64,000 bases of DNA from Lachnospiraceae bacterium (GCA_016287765.1 JAEEWS010000009.1:20526-84525); one strand, 5' to 3'. Shown: positions 26,020 through 36,181, counted from the stretch's first letter. Notes: generated from the letters alone by a model not told the origin. Translations and numbers: made by a program.

Positions 26020-27030
26020 TTAGGACAGCTCCGACTGGTTGGCTTCTGCGGAAGCGCTGACTTCTTCAAAGATGTCATCCATGTTTACCGGGGTGTCACC
26101 GTCGGGAAGGATGATCTCTGTGTCGGGGGCTGCAACATATGATCTTTTAAGACGCGCTTCCTTCCTGTATTCTGCGGCAGAGATACCGAAATTCTTTTTG
26201 AAGGCTTCGCAGAAGTAGCTGGAACCGTTGTTGAAACCAAGTTCGTAGCTGATCTGAGCTATATTCTTGTCGGTATCCGACAGAAGATCCAAAGCTTTTG
26301 ATAAACGGTATTTTCCCAGATAGTTAATAGGAGCCGTATCCAGATAATCTTTGAACAGCTGGGTGCATTTACTCTTTTTGCAGCCTGCGGAAGCAGCTAT
26401 GTCATCGAGAGTCACTTTTTCTCGGTAATGTTCACCTATATAAAGAAGTGTATTTTTGAGTGCATATATGTCTATAAAGGCATCGGGAGAGGCTATGGGA
26501 GTGGAGGCTGTGTTAAAGTAGAGAAGTTCAAAAACTCTCATATAAAGGATCTGGATGGCAAATTCCGACCAGCCGTCGCTCTTGCCTTCGTTAAGCTTTT
26601 TGATCACGTTAAGGATCTCGTTCTGCCAGGATATTTCAGGGGTAAGGGAAACATAGGAGCAGCCGTAGACTGAGGTGAAGGGCTTTACATATTTGGTTTC
26701 AAACAAAGGATTTGCAGAAAGAAGAGAGGGATTTAACAGTATCCTTATATAGGTGCAATCTTTTTTTTCTGCATTAAAGGCATGATTTACACGGTGGCTG
26801 TTTATGAATATGCCTTTGCCCGCAGAAACGGGTATCTTGTTGCCTTCCACCACGAAGGTCATCTCTCCGGAAAGAACGTAGTCCATTTCCATTTCATTAT
26901 GCCATTCCGAAGGGGTGATATAGTCAGGATAGTAGGAAAGAGAAACTTCGTTTATGTAGGTGGGGAATTCAGGTATGTCATACTTTACGTGCTCGGAAGC
27001 ATCGTAGTTGAAAAATGAATAATTTGCCAT
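26020..27030 (-). CDS. AraC-family transcriptional regulator
   Basis: 336 residues. N-terminal cupin-type sensing domain (EWHNEMEMDYVLSGEMTFVVEG) and C-terminal double helix-turn-helix at about residues 200-300 (LDDIAASAGCKKSKCTQLFKD; ISYELGFNNGSSYFCEAFKKNFGISAAEYRKE). A polar tail of about 35 residues extends past the usual end. Good ribosome site GGGAGG. Next to uxaB on the same strand but separated by a terminator; a role in uronate or pectin control is plausible. Confidence 0.88.
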   Translation of the reverse strand: MANYSFFNYDASEHVKYDIPEFPTYINEVSLSYYPDYITPSEWHNEMEMDYVLSGEMTFVVEGNKIPVSAGKGIFINSHRVNHAFNAEKKDCTYIRILLNPSLLSANPLFETKYVKPFTSVYGCSYVSLTPEISWQNEILNVIKKLNEGKSDGWSEFAIQILYMRVFELLYFNTASTPIASPDAFIDIYALKNTLLYIGEHYREKVTLDDIAASAGCKKSKCTQLFKDYLDTAPINYLGKYRLSKALDLLSDTDKNIAQISYELGFNNGSSYFCEAFKKNFGISAAEYRKEARLKRSYVAAPDTEIILPDGDTPVNMDDIFEEVSASAEANQSELS

Positions 27031-27153
27031 ATAACCTCCCTTAAACTGTTCAGGATCAGGATGTCATTTTTACCAAAAGACAATATCTGTGCAAAATTGT
27101 TATACAAATTATAAGTTTTTTCCGAGTATTTGTACATTAAATATTGATAAATT

Positions 27154-27178
27154 AAAAAGGACATCCGTAAGGATGCCC
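27154..27178 (-). terminator. Terminator of uxaB
   Basis: Read on the minus strand: GGGCATCC, loop TTAC, GGATGTCC, then TTTTTAATTT. Confidence 0.85.
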
Positions 27179-27202
27179 TGAATCTAAAGGGAAGGGAAAA
27201 AA

Positions 27203-28696
27203 TTATAAGCAGCTTTCAAATGCCTTAAGTGCACCCTTTTCGCGGATGAACTCAAGATTTTTAACGGTAAGAGCCTCGAAACCGGGAACCTTTGTAAGAT
27301 CCTTGCCCCAGAAGGCTTCATTACTCATTACATCGTGTACAAGAGAAGAGGCAGCGGAATTCCTTCTTTCATAGTAGAACTCCAGAACAGCTCTGTCATC
27401 TTTTACATAATAGTCATTGCCCGCAGGACGTCTGCAAAGAAGTCCTGTATCGTCAAGAGCGGAGATACCGCAGGAATAGTGGGCGATGAGAAGGGCAAAA
27501 CTCATGGAGAGACACTTGGGAAGTTCCTTCCTGCTCTCGAAATATTCAATGAAGCTGGGATAGTTTCTTGCCAGCCACTTGGATGTGGAGTTCAGAGTTA
27601 TGCTCAGCAGCTCATGATTTACAAAGGGATTGTTAAATCTGTCGGAAACAGCAGCTGCAAATTCATCCAGATCCTTCTTGTCAAGGGGAAGGGTGGGGAT
27701 GATCTCCTCATTCAACATCTTGTTCATGAAGCCCTTAACAGTGTCATCATGCATGCAGTCTCTTACGATATCGAAGCCTGCAAGGTAAGCGCCGGGAACG
27801 AAACCTGTGTGAGCACCGTTAAGTATGCGTACCTTACGTTTCTTGTAAGGAGTAACATCGGGAACAACGGGGCAGTTAAGCCCTGCCCTCTTAAAAGGAA
27901 GTTTTTCGGAAAGCCACTCGGGACCTTCAATATTCCATACTCCGAATACTTCACCCACATCTATGAGATCGTCATGGTAGCCGTTTTCTTCTTCCAGCTT
28001 GGCTGCTTCCTTCTCGTCTCTGATCCTGCCGGGAACGATCCTGTCGACGAGAGTGGAGCAGAACAGACAATCCTTTTCGATATATTCAATGAATCCCGCG
28101 GGAAGATCCCACTGTTCGGCATATTTCTTCACGCACTTTAAAAGTTCCTTGCCGTTATTGTCGATCAGCTCACAGGAGAGGATCACGACACCGGACTTTC
28201 CGGCTTTGAAACGTGCGAGAAGTACCTGAGTGAGCTTCCCGGGGAAGGAGGACGCAGGTTGGTCAATTAAATTACAGGAGGGATCGTAAGTGATGCCCGC
28301 CTCGGTGGTATTGGATACGATGTACTCCAGATCATCGGAAACAGCCAGTTTCATCATGTCTTTGAAACCGTTTTCCGTGTAAGGGTTAAGGCATCTTGAT
28401 ACAGAAGAGATGACACGCTTTCTGTCGATCCTTTCTCCTGCCTGACTGCCTCTTAAGTAAAGGGTGTACAGACCCTCCTGAGCATTGATAAGGTCCGTAA
28501 GCCCGTTGGCGATAGGCTGTACAAGTACGATCTTTCCGTTCCAGCCTGCCTTTTCGTTGGACATGTCAAACCAGTAATCCGTAAAAGCACGAAGGAAATT
28601 GCCTTCACCGAACTGCATTACCTTTTCGGGCGCTTTTTCAAGGATATATCCTTTGTATCCGCTTTCCTTTAATACCTTGTAATTTAATTTCTCCAT
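27203..28696 (-). CDS. uxaB: Tagaturonate reductase (altronate oxidoreductase)
   Basis: NADH-dependent interconversion of D-tagaturonate and D-altronate in galacturonate catabolism, which is the fate of pectin backbone sugar. 497 residues from ATG at 28696 (GGAGAAG just upstream). Rossmann-like N terminus VMQFGEGNFLRAFTDYWFD, catalytic region RKVRILNGAHTGFVPGAYL with Lys and His as in mannitol-dehydrogenase-type enzymes, plus VDRIVPGRI. No uxaA or uxaC neighbours are in the window. Mannonate or other polyol dehydrogenase activity cannot be wholly excluded. Confidence 0.87.
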   Translation of the reverse strand: MEKLNYKVLKESGYKGYILEKAPEKVMQFGEGNFLRAFTDYWFDMSNEKAGWNGKIVLVQPIANGLTDLINAQEGLYTLYLRGSQAGERIDRKRVISSVSRCLNPYTENGFKDMMKLAVSDDLEYIVSNTTEAGITYDPSCNLIDQPASSFPGKLTQVLLARFKAGKSGVVILSCELIDNNGKELLKCVKKYAEQWDLPAGFIEYIEKDCLFCSTLVDRIVPGRIRDEKEAAKLEEENGYHDDLIDVGEVFGVWNIEGPEWLSEKLPFKRAGLNCPVVPDVTPYKKRKVRILNGAHTGFVPGAYLAGFDIVRDCMHDDTVKGFMNKMLNEEIIPTLPLDKKDLDEFAAAVSDRFNNPFVNHELLSITLNSTSKWLARNYPSFIEYFESRKELPKCLSMSFALLIAHYSCGISALDDTGLLCRRPAGNDYYVKDDRAVLEFYYERRNSAASSLVHDVMSNEAFWGKDLTKVPGFEALTVKNLEFIREKGALKAFESCL

Positions 28697-28738
28697 TTCT
28701 TCTCCATTTCTGACCAAAATACGGTTTTAATAAAGGGT

Positions 28739-28764
28739 GTCGCGAAAGCATATGCATTCTCGAC
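28739..28764. promoter_or_regulatory. Imperfect 26-bp palindrome upstream of uxaB
   Basis: GTCGCGAAAGCATATGC and its near-complement ATTCTCGAC are centred on CATATG, with 22 of 26 positions symmetric. It lies about 45-70 bp before the uxaB start, where a repressor or activator site would be expected. A TTATAA-like -10 for uxaB is just upstream near 28780. Confidence 0.5.
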
Positions 28765-28910
28765 GATTTTATCTGTTTCCATTATAACCCTCGTTTTTTT
28801 AAATGAAATAGTGACTTTTGTTAAATTTTATTGTGAAACTTGCGGTTAAAATCTTGCCCGAATCAAAAAATGAAAGTATAATCATGAATATAATGATCCC
28901 GGAGGTTAAT

Positions 28911-29780
28911 ATGGCTACCAAGATCCAATCATACAATCCCAGACAGGTAATGAACAGGAAGGACTTTGAGATACAGCACAAGCGAGATACTTATCTTCAT
29001 AATGTGGAGCTGCATCACCATGATTTTTATGAGATCTATCTTCTGGTTTCGGGAGATGTGACCTATTCCATAGAAGGAAAACTGTACAGAGTGGTTCCGG
29101 GGGATGTGCTTTTAATAAGCCCCAGAGAACTTCATCAATTGTTTATCAAGCCTGCTACCGAGCCCTATGAAAGATATGTACTCTGGATAGATCCGGCCAT
29201 GCTTGCACGGCTCTCCACAGAGACGACGAATCTGGAAAAGTGCCTGAACCCTGCAAGAGAAGGCTACACCAACCAGCTTCGTATCCCCATTGAATATAAT
29301 AAAGAGATAGGAAGCCTCATGGAGGGTATATACAGAGAGTCGGATTGTGAGGGCTACGGAGGAGATGTGATGCAGGAAAGCCTGATCGCCAGGCTTTTGG
29401 TGCTTATAAACCGTATTGCGGACATGAAAGACGAGAAAACGGAAGAAGAGCCCTACACCAATACCCTTGTGGCGGGAGTGATCGACTATGTGAACGAGCA
29501 TTACGGTGAAACCTTGTCACTGGATGATATGGCCGAGAGATTATATGTAAGCAAGTACCATTTGAGCCATGAGTTCAGAAAACAGATGGGAACGGGAGTT
29601 TACCATTACATACAGAAGAAGAGAGTGCAGATAGCGAGACAGCTTCTGGCTCAGGGGGAAAAGCCGAATAATGTTTTCAGGCGCTGTGGCTTCGGAGATT
29701 ATGCCGGCTTTTACAGAGCATTTAAGGCTGAGTACGGAGCAGGCCCCAGGGAATTTGCCGCTTCTCTTAAGCAGATATAA
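28911..29780 (+). CDS. AraC-family transcriptional regulator
   Basis: 289 residues from ATG at 28911 with GGAGG; upstream in-frame ATGs lack ribosome sites. Cupin sensing domain (ELHHHDFYEIYLLVSGDVTYSIEG) followed by two helix-turn-helix units (LDDMAERLYVSKYHLSHEFRKQ; VFRRCGFGDYAGFYRAFKAEYG). Divergent from uxaB with a shared upstream region, and upstream of cellobiose phosphorylase. It may control either or both. Confidence 0.88.
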   Translation: MATKIQSYNPRQVMNRKDFEIQHKRDTYLHNVELHHHDFYEIYLLVSGDVTYSIEGKLYRVVPGDVLLISPRELHQLFIKPATEPYERYVLWIDPAMLARLSTETTNLEKCLNPAREGYTNQLRIPIEYNKEIGSLMEGIYRESDCEGYGGDVMQESLIARLLVLINRIADMKDEKTEEEPYTNTLVAGVIDYVNEHYGETLSLDDMAERLYVSKYHLSHEFRKQMGTGVYHYIQKKRVQIARQLLAQGEKPNNVFRRCGFGDYAGFYRAFKAEYGAGPREFAASLKQI

Positions 29781-29842
29781 AAACAGTATAGTTTATGCTA
29801 AATATAAATAAAAAATATACTATATTAAGTCATTTTTTTACG

Positions 29843-29871
29843 TTGTAATTGAGTAAATTTACTTATATAAT
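29843..29871 (+). promoter_or_regulatory. Promoter of the cellobiose phosphorylase gene with palindromic spacer
   Basis: TTGTAA, 17-bp spacer and TATAAT. The spacer contains the perfect 12-bp palindrome AGTAAATTTACT (29852-29863), positioned to block polymerase, so it may be an operator. Confidence 0.65.
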
Positions 29872-29923
29872 GTCCTAAAGTTGTTGCTATTTATGGAGTT
29901 TTAAAGACACGGAGGAACGTTAT

Positions 29924-32356
29924 ATGAAGTTCGGTTATTTTGACGATGCCAAGAGAGAATATGTCATTACCACACCGAAAACACCCTTACCCTGGATAAA
30001 TTATCTGGGAAGTGATTCATTTTTTTCTTTGATATCCAATACCTGCGGCGGATACAGCTTTTATAAGGATGCAAAGCTGTTAAGGCTCACCCGTTACCGC
30101 TATAACGATTGCCCCGTGGATATGAACGGTAAGTATTTCTATATAAAAGACGGAAATACGATCTGGAATCCCGGCTGGCAGCCCGTAAAGACCGAGCTGG
30201 ATGAGTATGAATGCAGACACGGTATCGGATACAGCAGGTTCCATGGTGCAAAGAACGGGGTAAGTGCGGATGTTACCACCTTTGTTCCAACCAATGATAA
30301 TTGTGAAGTTTCCAGGATCCTCATCAAAAATAACAGTTCCGAAACAAAGAACCTTCAGCTTTTCTCCTATGTGGAGTGGTGCCTTTGGAATGCTGATGAT
30401 GATATGAAGAATTATCAGAGGAATTTAAGCACCGGTGAAGTGGAGATCGTGGATTCCACCATTTTCCACAAGACCGAATACAGAGAAAGAAGAAATCATT
30501 ATGCCATTTCTTCTGTAAACGCCAGAACTGATGGTTTTGATACCTCCCGTGATGCATTTATGGGAGCTTACTGGAAGAGCGCTGCAAATCCCGAGGCTGT
30601 GGAGAAGGGCGAACTGACCGGTTCCGTTGCTTCCGGCTGGTGTCCCATTGCCGCACATCAGATTAATCTTTCCCTTGCTCCCGGCGAAGAGAAGAGCTAC
30701 ATCTTCGTTCTGGGATACATTGAGAATCCCGAGGAGGAGAAGTGGGAGAGCTACGGCATTATCAACAAGAAGCGTGCCTGGGACATGCTTTCCAAGTATA
30801 AGACAGACGAGCAGTTCCTGGCTGCCTTTGAGGCACTTAAGGCCTACTGGGATGAATTGCTTTCAAAATATACCGTTAAGTCGGATAATGATAAAGTCAA
30901 CCGTATGGTAAACATTTGGAACCAGTATCAGTGCATGGTTACTTTTAATATGTCCCGTTCCGCATCCTATTTCGAAACAGGTATAGGCCGTGGCATGGGC
31001 TTCCGTGATTCCTGCCAGGATCTTTTGGGCTTCGTTCACTTGATCCCCGACAGAGCCCGTGAAAGGATCATCGACATTGCTTCCACCCAGTTTGAAGACG
31101 GTTCGGCTTATCATCAGTACCAGCCCCTTACCAAAAAGGGTAACGCTGACATAGGCTCCGGCTTTAACGACGATCCTCTCTGGCTCATTGCGGGCACAAG
31201 CGCCTACATCCGGGAGACCGGCGATACTTCGATCTTAAACGAGATCGTGCCCTACGATAATGACATGTCCAAGGCCACCACTCTTATGGAGCACCTCAAG
31301 AGATCCCTTGATTACATCATAAACCACAAAGGTCCTCACAACCTTCCTTTGATCGGCCGTGCAGACTGGAATGACTGCCTGAACCTGAACTGCTTCTCGG
31401 CTGTTCCCGGTGAATCCTTCCAGACCTTCGGACCCAGTGAAGGCCCTGTGGCTGAATCCGTTTTCATCGGCGGTATGTTTGTAAAGTACGGCGAAGAATA
31501 TGCCCAGCTGGCAGAGCTTCTGGGTGACAGTGCCGAAGCAGACAGAGCAAGAAAAGAAGTAAAGATCATGACCGAGGCGGTGGAAAAGGACGGCTGGGAC
31601 GGAAAGTGGTTTGTCCGTGCCTATGATGCCTATTCCCATAAGATCGGTTCCGACGAATGCGATGAGGGCAAGATCTTCATCGAGCCCCAGGGCTTCTGCG
31701 TAATGGCAGGCATAGGTAAAGACAACGGCAAGGCATTGCAGGCTCTGGATTCGGTTAAGGAAAAACTTGACTCCGACTACGGTATCATGATCCTGCAGCC
31801 CGCTTATACCAGATATCATCTTGAACTGGGCGAGATCTCTTCCTATCCTCCGGGGTATAAGGAGAACGCAGGCATATTCTGTCACAACAATCCCTGGGTT
31901 TCCATTGCCGAGACTGTTATGGGCAGAGGAGACAGAGCCTTTGAGATCTACAGAAAGACCTGTCCCGCTTATACGGAAGAATTTTCCGAGATCCACTTTA
32001 CCGAACCCTATGTTTATTGCCAGATGGTGGGCGGCCGCGATGCCAAGTTCCACGGACAGGGCAAAAACAGCTGGCTGACAGGTACAGCTGCATGGACATT
32101 TGTAAATATCTCCCAGTATATTCTGGGCATCTATCCCACTCACAAGGGCCTTCAGATCGATCCCTGCGTACCTTCGGATTTCGGCGATTTTGAGATCGTG
32201 CGTAAGTTCAGGGAAGGAACCTACAATATTAAGGTTAAGACCAACGGTTCTCAAAAGGGTGTTAAAAAGCTTACGGTTGACGGTAAAGTCTGCGTGGGAA
32301 ATATTGTTCCTTATGAAAAAGGAAAGAAGATTTATAACATTGAAGTTGAAATGTAA
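29924..32356 (+). CDS. GH94 cellobiose phosphorylase
   Basis: Phosphorolysis of cellobiose to glucose 1-phosphate and glucose in the cytoplasm. 810 residues, normal family length. Very close to known cellobiose phosphorylases along its length: [80 protein letters not shown], and [14 protein letters not shown] with the general-acid Asp in the DWND motif (D481/D484, probably D484). [19 protein letters not shown] follows in the C-terminal half. Own promoter and terminator; strong GGAGG. Confidence 0.95.
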   Translation: MKFGYFDDAKREYVITTPKTPLPWINYLGSDSFFSLISNTCGGYSFYKDAKLLRLTRYRYNDCPVDMNGKYFYIKDGNTIWNPGWQPVKTELDEYECRHGIGYSRFHGAKNGVSADVTTFVPTNDNCEVSRILIKNNSSETKNLQLFSYVEWCLWNADDDMKNYQRNLSTGEVEIVDSTIFHKTEYRERRNHYAISSVNARTDGFDTSRDAFMGAYWKSAANPEAVEKGELTGSVASGWCPIAAHQINLSLAPGEEKSYIFVLGYIENPEEEKWESYGIINKKRAWDMLSKYKTDEQFLAAFEALKAYWDELLSKYTVKSDNDKVNRMVNIWNQYQCMVTFNMSRSASYFETGIGRGMGFRDSCQDLLGFVHLIPDRARERIIDIASTQFEDGSAYHQYQPLTKKGNADIGSGFNDDPLWLIAGTSAYIRETGDTSILNEIVPYDNDMSKATTLMEHLKRSLDYIINHKGPHNLPLIGRADWNDCLNLNCFSAVPGESFQTFGPSEGPVAESVFIGGMFVKYGEEYAQLAELLGDSAEADRARKEVKIMTEAVEKDGWDGKWFVRAYDAYSHKIGSDECDEGKIFIEPQGFCVMAGIGKDNGKALQALDSVKEKLDSDYGIMILQPAYTRYHLELGEISSYPPGYKENAGIFCHNNPWVSIAETVMGRGDRAFEIYRKTCPAYTEEFSEIHFTEPYVYCQMVGGRDAKFHGQGKNSWLTGTAAWTFVNISQYILGIYPTHKGLQIDPCVPSDFGDFEIVRKFREGTYNIKVKTNGSQKGVKKLTVDGKVCVGNIVPYEKGKKIYNIEVEM

Positions 32357-32370
32357 ATATGCTATGATTT

Positions 32371-32405
32371 ACAGAGGTATGGCGTTTGCTTTACCTCTGT
32401 TTTTT
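32371..32405 (+). terminator. Terminator of the cellobiose phosphorylase gene
   Basis: Stem ACAGAGGTA/TACCTCTGT, 12-nt loop, followed by TTTTT. Confidence 0.88.
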
Positions 32406-32487
32406 CATAAATAAAAACAATTTAATATATTACCCCTCGGTAGATCAGAGGGGCAGGTTCCCTTATTTAAGGGTAGAAGGAGCAGTA

Positions 32488-33360
32488 ATGGATCTGTTTT
32501 TTTACGAGACACACCTTCACACCTGTGAAGCCAGTGCCTGCGGCGCAACCCCCGGAAAGGATTATGTAAAAGCCTATAAGGAAGCGGGGTATGCGGGTTT
32601 TATCGTAACCGACCACTTTTTTAACGGAAACTCGGGAGTTCCGAGAGATCTCCCCTGGGAAGAGCGCATCGAGCTTTATTGCAAGGGCTATGAGCATGCT
32701 AAGGAAGAAGCGGATAAAGTGGGTGGTATCGATGTTTTCTTCGGCCTTGAAGTTAATTTCAACGGCGATGAGTTTTTGATCTACGGACCGGACAAGGAAT
32801 GGCTTAAGGCCCATCCTGACATTATGATCTGGAGCCATGACGAATTGAGAGAGGAGCTCCATAAGATCGGAGGCCTGATGATCCAGGCCCATCCTTTCAG
32901 AGACAGAGATTATCTGAAAGCGATCTATGTTCATCCTTATCAGGCAGACGGCTTTGAAGGCTATAATGCCGGAAACCGTGATTACAGTGACACTTATGCG
33001 TTTGAATTTGCCACAAGGAACAGGATCAAGATGACCAGTGGCTCAGACATACATAATGTGAACAAGATCACGGATAATATAGGAGGCATATGCTTTACCT
33101 CAAAACTTGCGGGAGTAAAGGATTATGCATCCAGATTTTTAAAGGCAACGGAGTCGGTGCCCTTGATAAAAAGTGATGAAAAGGCTTATAATGAGGGTAT
33201 AAAGAAGATAAACGACGGGAATTACGGTTTTATAACCTACGGACATCGTATACATCCGGATCCCGACAATTCGCCTTTCAGCAAGGACATCTTTGTGGCG
33301 GACAGGAATGATAAAGATGTTCCTTACACACCATATAATGTACTTGATCTAAAGATATGA
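32488..33360 (+). CDS. PHP-domain phosphoesterase-like protein
   Basis: 290 residues from ATG at 32488 (AGAAGGAG). PHP metal motifs: YETHLHTCEASACG at the N terminus, IVTDHFF, FFGLEVNF, MIQAHPFRDRDY and SGSDIHN near the C terminus. Soluble. Distinct from the CehA-like enzyme at 11132. The 5' untranslated region holds a small stem CCCCTC/GAGGGG at 32434-32454 close to the ribosome site. Substrate unknown. Confidence 0.82.
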   Translation: MDLFFYETHLHTCEASACGATPGKDYVKAYKEAGYAGFIVTDHFFNGNSGVPRDLPWEERIELYCKGYEHAKEEADKVGGIDVFFGLEVNFNGDEFLIYGPDKEWLKAHPDIMIWSHDELREELHKIGGLMIQAHPFRDRDYLKAIYVHPYQADGFEGYNAGNRDYSDTYAFEFATRNRIKMTSGSDIHNVNKITDNIGGICFTSKLAGVKDYASRFLKATESVPLIKSDEKAYNEGIKKINDGNYGFITYGHRIHPDPDNSPFSKDIFVADRNDKDVPYTPYNVLDLKI

Positions 33361-33428
33361 ACGGTCAAATGAGAATTACTTAGTAAAGAGATCTTCGGTT
33401 GTGTCCGGAGGCAGATGGAGGATGAGAT

Positions 33429-34469
33429 ATGTTGAGTTCATACGGATTAAACATGATATTGGCAGCAGGATCGGGCATAAGCAGACCTGTTTTTATCATA
33501 TTATTGATCTTGATCATATTGATAGTTTTGGCATTGATCGTATTTACCTTTTTTGCTTCCTATGTGACATTACCGAAGAATTCCCTGGAAAGCAGCATAG
33601 AATGGGAGAAAGGACATAATTTCTTCAGGGATTTTGATAAGAGAGAAGTAACCGAGTACGAGGTCAAAGGGTACAAGGATTACATCATCCATGCTTATTT
33701 TGTTCCCAACACGGATTTTCCCGAGAGCAGAAAGTTTATTATCATTTCCCACGGATACACTTCTTCTCATTACGGTTCGCTTAAGTATCTCAATAAATGG
33801 ATGGAGCTTGGTTTTCAATGTGTCCTTTATGATGATCGTTTCCACGGTAAGAATTTAAAAAACCGCAGATCCTGCAGTACTCTGGGTATAAGAGAATCGG
33901 AGGATCTTATTGCGGTTATTGACGATACATATGCAAGATACGGCTCCGACATCTATCTCGGACTACAGGGTGAGTCTATGGGCTCGGCTCTTGAGATCAC
34001 GGCTCTTAAATACAAGCCGAAGGTTCATTTCATAGTTAATGACTGTGGATTTGCAGACCTTTACAATGTGCTTGCGGGAGCTATACAGGATCGGTTTAAG
34101 ATGCCCGCCTGGCTGGTTGCTCCATCGAGCTTCATGTGTCAACTGATCTACGGCTGGAGTTTTTATAAGAGCCGTCCCATTGATTCCCTTAAAAACAATA
34201 CCGTGCCCATCTGCTTCATTCACGGAGAGGCTGATACTTTCATAAATCCTGAAAATTCCCTCAGAATGGCAAAGGCTACACCCGCTTATTCGGAACTTCA
34301 CATCTTTCCCAATGCGGCTCATGCGGAAACAATGCTGGTGGATGAAGAAAGATATCTGAAGATCTTAAAGGCATTTCTTGCAAGGGTGGAGGATATCGAG
34401 GCAGGTAAAATGAAGAATGTTCCCAATGATACCTTTGAGGGCGGAATAAAGGCTTATCTGAAGGATTGA
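33429..34469 (+). CDS. Membrane-anchored alpha/beta hydrolase
   Basis: 346 residues. N-terminal transmembrane helix at about residues 12-40, then an alpha/beta-hydrolase fold: SHGYTSSHYGSL (oxyanion region), LQGESMGSALE (nucleophile Ser), CFIHGEADTFINPEN (Asp) and AAHAETM (His). This is the common Firmicute family also seen next to cell-envelope genes, with peptidase- or esterase-like annotations. Substrate not predictable. RBS GGAGG overlaps the region before ATG. Confidence 0.85.
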   Translation: MLSSYGLNMILAAGSGISRPVFIILLILIILIVLALIVFTFFASYVTLPKNSLESSIEWEKGHNFFRDFDKREVTEYEVKGYKDYIIHAYFVPNTDFPESRKFIIISHGYTSSHYGSLKYLNKWMELGFQCVLYDDRFHGKNLKNRRSCSTLGIRESEDLIAVIDDTYARYGSDIYLGLQGESMGSALEITALKYKPKVHFIVNDCGFADLYNVLAGAIQDRFKMPAWLVAPSSFMCQLIYGWSFYKSRPIDSLKNNTVPICFIHGEADTFINPENSLRMAKATPAYSELHIFPNAAHAETMLVDEERYLKILKAFLARVEDIEAGKMKNVPNDTFEGGIKAYLKD

Positions 34470-34533
34470 ATTGGCTGATAATTCCACAAGGCCAATGGAA
34501 TGTTATGAATTTAACTTTTTTTGAAAAGTAGCA

Positions 34534-34562
34534 TTGACAAGGGTTCTTTTCTGTGCTAAAAT
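34534..34562 (+). promoter_or_regulatory. Promoter of the tRNA-Leu gene
   Basis: TTGACA, 17-bp spacer, TAAAAT, ending 35 bp before the tRNA. Confidence 0.8.
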
Positions 34563-34597
34563 CTCGTTCGTGCCTTGCAGAAAGGCATGTGCAAGAT

Positions 34598-34680
34598 GCG
34601 GAAATGCTGGAATTGGCAGACAGGCATGACTAAGGATCATGTGGTCCAAGACCGTGAGGGTTCAAGTCCCTTTTTCCGCA
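34598..34680 (+). tRNA. tRNA-Leu (anticodon AAG)
   Basis: 83-nt cloverleaf. Acceptor stem GCGGAAA/TTTCCGC with discriminator A, D-loop with TTGGCAGAC, anticodon stem CATGA/TCATG around loop CTAAGGA giving anticodon AAG (reads CUU). It has a long class-II variable arm GGTC-CAA-GACC and T arm GAGGGTTCAAGTCCCTT. CCA is not encoded. A terminator follows at once. Confidence 0.95.
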
Positions 34681-34688
34681 GAAGATAA

Positions 34689-34716
34689 AGACTCGGGTTT
34701 TTCCGGGTCTTTTTTT
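34689..34716 (+). terminator. Terminator after tRNA-Leu
   Basis: Stem AGACTCGG/CCGGGTCT (one G-T pair) followed by T7. Confidence 0.88.
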
Positions 34717-34835
34717 GCGTATGACAGGCATGTACCAATAATACGTGCCTTCAGGCATATCTTCCTTATTCGGGCACTTTGTTGTAATTGTGTTCGGCTA
34801 TAAGGATGTTTGGAGATGCGATCATCAATAATTTA

Positions 34836-34864
34836 AAAGAGGCAGGTTTAAGTCCTGCCTCTTT
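34836..34864 (-). terminator. Terminator of the coiled-coil gene
   Basis: Perfect 11-bp stem AAAGAGGCAGG/CCTGCCTCTTT, loop TTTAAGT; A/T-rich on the minus-strand exit side. Confidence 0.75.
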
Positions 34865-34869
34865 CTTTA

Positions 34870-35649
34870 TTATGTGTAATCTTTTGATACAGCATCCTCA
34901 TTAACTTTTATCTCTTCATCGGGATCTTCTCCGGATACTGCCTTTTGGAAGATCTTAAGGAAATTCTCTTTTTTCTTTTTGGACTTGGAAGTGAATTCCG
35001 CTACTTTAGGCTCCTTATGAACCTCGATGTGAACTGCGTTATCCACGGGATCCGTTTCCGGCAGACCTTCCGGAACAGCCAGAGTTTCAACTGCTTCAAC
35101 GGTTCCTACCACTTTAGATCTGATCTCCTTCTTACGGGCTTCTTCAGCCAGTTTCTCGGGAGATTTGTTCTTTTCATGGGCCTCTTCGATGAGACGGAGA
35201 TAGGTCTTCGACTGCGACATGGCAGACAACTGAGTACTGATCTCGCCGGAATTCTTGGTGAGCTCGTCCATCTTATCCTCGTAGCTTTTTAAGAGGTCCT
35301 CGTATTCCCTGCGTACTTTACGATAGGTGAATTCCAGGGAATTCTTAACTTTGTTTATGGCATCATCCGCATAAACCATGGAGGCGGCATAGATATCGTT
35401 GGATCGGTTTATGGCTTCATCCTTGATCTCGGCAGCCTGTCTTTCGGCGCTCATGAGTGCGCGGGCCCTGGCTTCCTGAGTGGCCTCATACTGTTCACTG
35501 ATCTCATACACCTCTTCGTTAAGCTCATCGAGGAGAGCAAAGATCCTTTTTTTGGAAACTATGATATCTTCTCCCGAATAAGCGCTTTCCTTGCAGTTGG
35601 CAAGATAAATATGGAATTTTTTCATTATTTCTTCAAGTTTTTCAGGCAT
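34870..35649 (-). CDS. Coiled-coil cytoplasmic protein (DivIVA-like or V-ATPase-H-like), unknown function
   Basis: 259 residues, no signal or membrane segment. Residues about 30-150 form long charged helices with frequent Ala/Glu/Lys/Arg, as in DivIVA/SepF-associated or ATPase-subunit-H-like proteins (SAERQAAEIKDEAINRSNDI). The C terminus is disordered and acidic with a KSKKKKENFLK patch. Shares a transcript with the upstream lipoprotein (13-bp gap). No family is certain. Confidence 0.65.
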   Translation of the reverse strand: MPEKLEEIMKKFHIYLANCKESAYSGEDIIVSKKRIFALLDELNEEVYEISEQYEATQEARARALMSAERQAAEIKDEAINRSNDIYAASMVYADDAINKVKNSLEFTYRKVRREYEDLLKSYEDKMDELTKNSGEISTQLSAMSQSKTYLRLIEEAHEKNKSPEKLAEEARKKEIRSKVVGTVEAVETLAVPEGLPETDPVDNAVHIEVHKEPKVAEFTSKSKKKKENFLKIFQKAVSGEDPDEEIKVNEDAVSKDYT

Positions 35650-35662
35650 ACAGATTCCCCTT

Positions 35663-36181
35663 TTATAATTCGGTAATACTGAAAGTAAATAATTGAGACG
35701 AACTAATGTTCATCTTTCTAAGTGAAACGGAAAGGATGACTTCCGAGTACCCTTCGGCGCCTTCCTTAAAATAAGCTGTGGGTAGAGTGATCTCAAAACT
35801 CTTTTTATCGTTGTTTGTATCGGTGTCGTTTACAGAACTGTCTTTCAGAGCATATGTAACAGTGAAGGTCAGATCCGGATAAGCACTGCTTTTATATATA
35901 GTACGGAAAAAATCCTCTCCGGTTTCAAAAGTGGAACTGTCAAAACAAGACGGAAAAGTGATCTCATATTTTCCGGAAAGATCCTTCACTTTAGAGGGAG
36001 TACCCACCACAACTGTAATGGGGGCAGGAGTCTCCGTAACTACCGGCGCCACTGTAACTACCCTCACTACGCCTTCGGTCGGGGTAGGGAGGACAGTGCC
36101 TTGAGTGGCAGGTTTTAAGCCGCAACCGGACAGTAACACTATTAAGGTTGAACAAAGTAAATAACGTTTTTTCATGGTCAT
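35663..36181 (-). CDS. Small predicted lipoprotein, unknown function
   Basis: 172 residues. Lipobox LLSGC near residue 20, followed by a Pro/Thr/Val-rich linker with repeated PVVTETPAPI-type text, then a compact domain of about 110 residues with beta-strand-like pattern (YEITFPSCFDSSTFETGEDFF; SYSEVILSVSLRKM-like end). ATG at 36175 is an alternative start. Same transcript as the coiled-coil gene. Confidence 0.7.
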   Translation of the reverse strand: MTMKKRYLLCSTLIVLLSGCGLKPATQGTVLPTPTEGVVRVVTVAPVVTETPAPITVVVGTPSKVKDLSGKYEITFPSCFDSSTFETGEDFFRTIYKSSAYPDLTFTVTYALKDSSVNDTDTNNDKKSFEITLPTAYFKEGAEGYSEVILSVSLRKMNISSSQLFTFSITEL

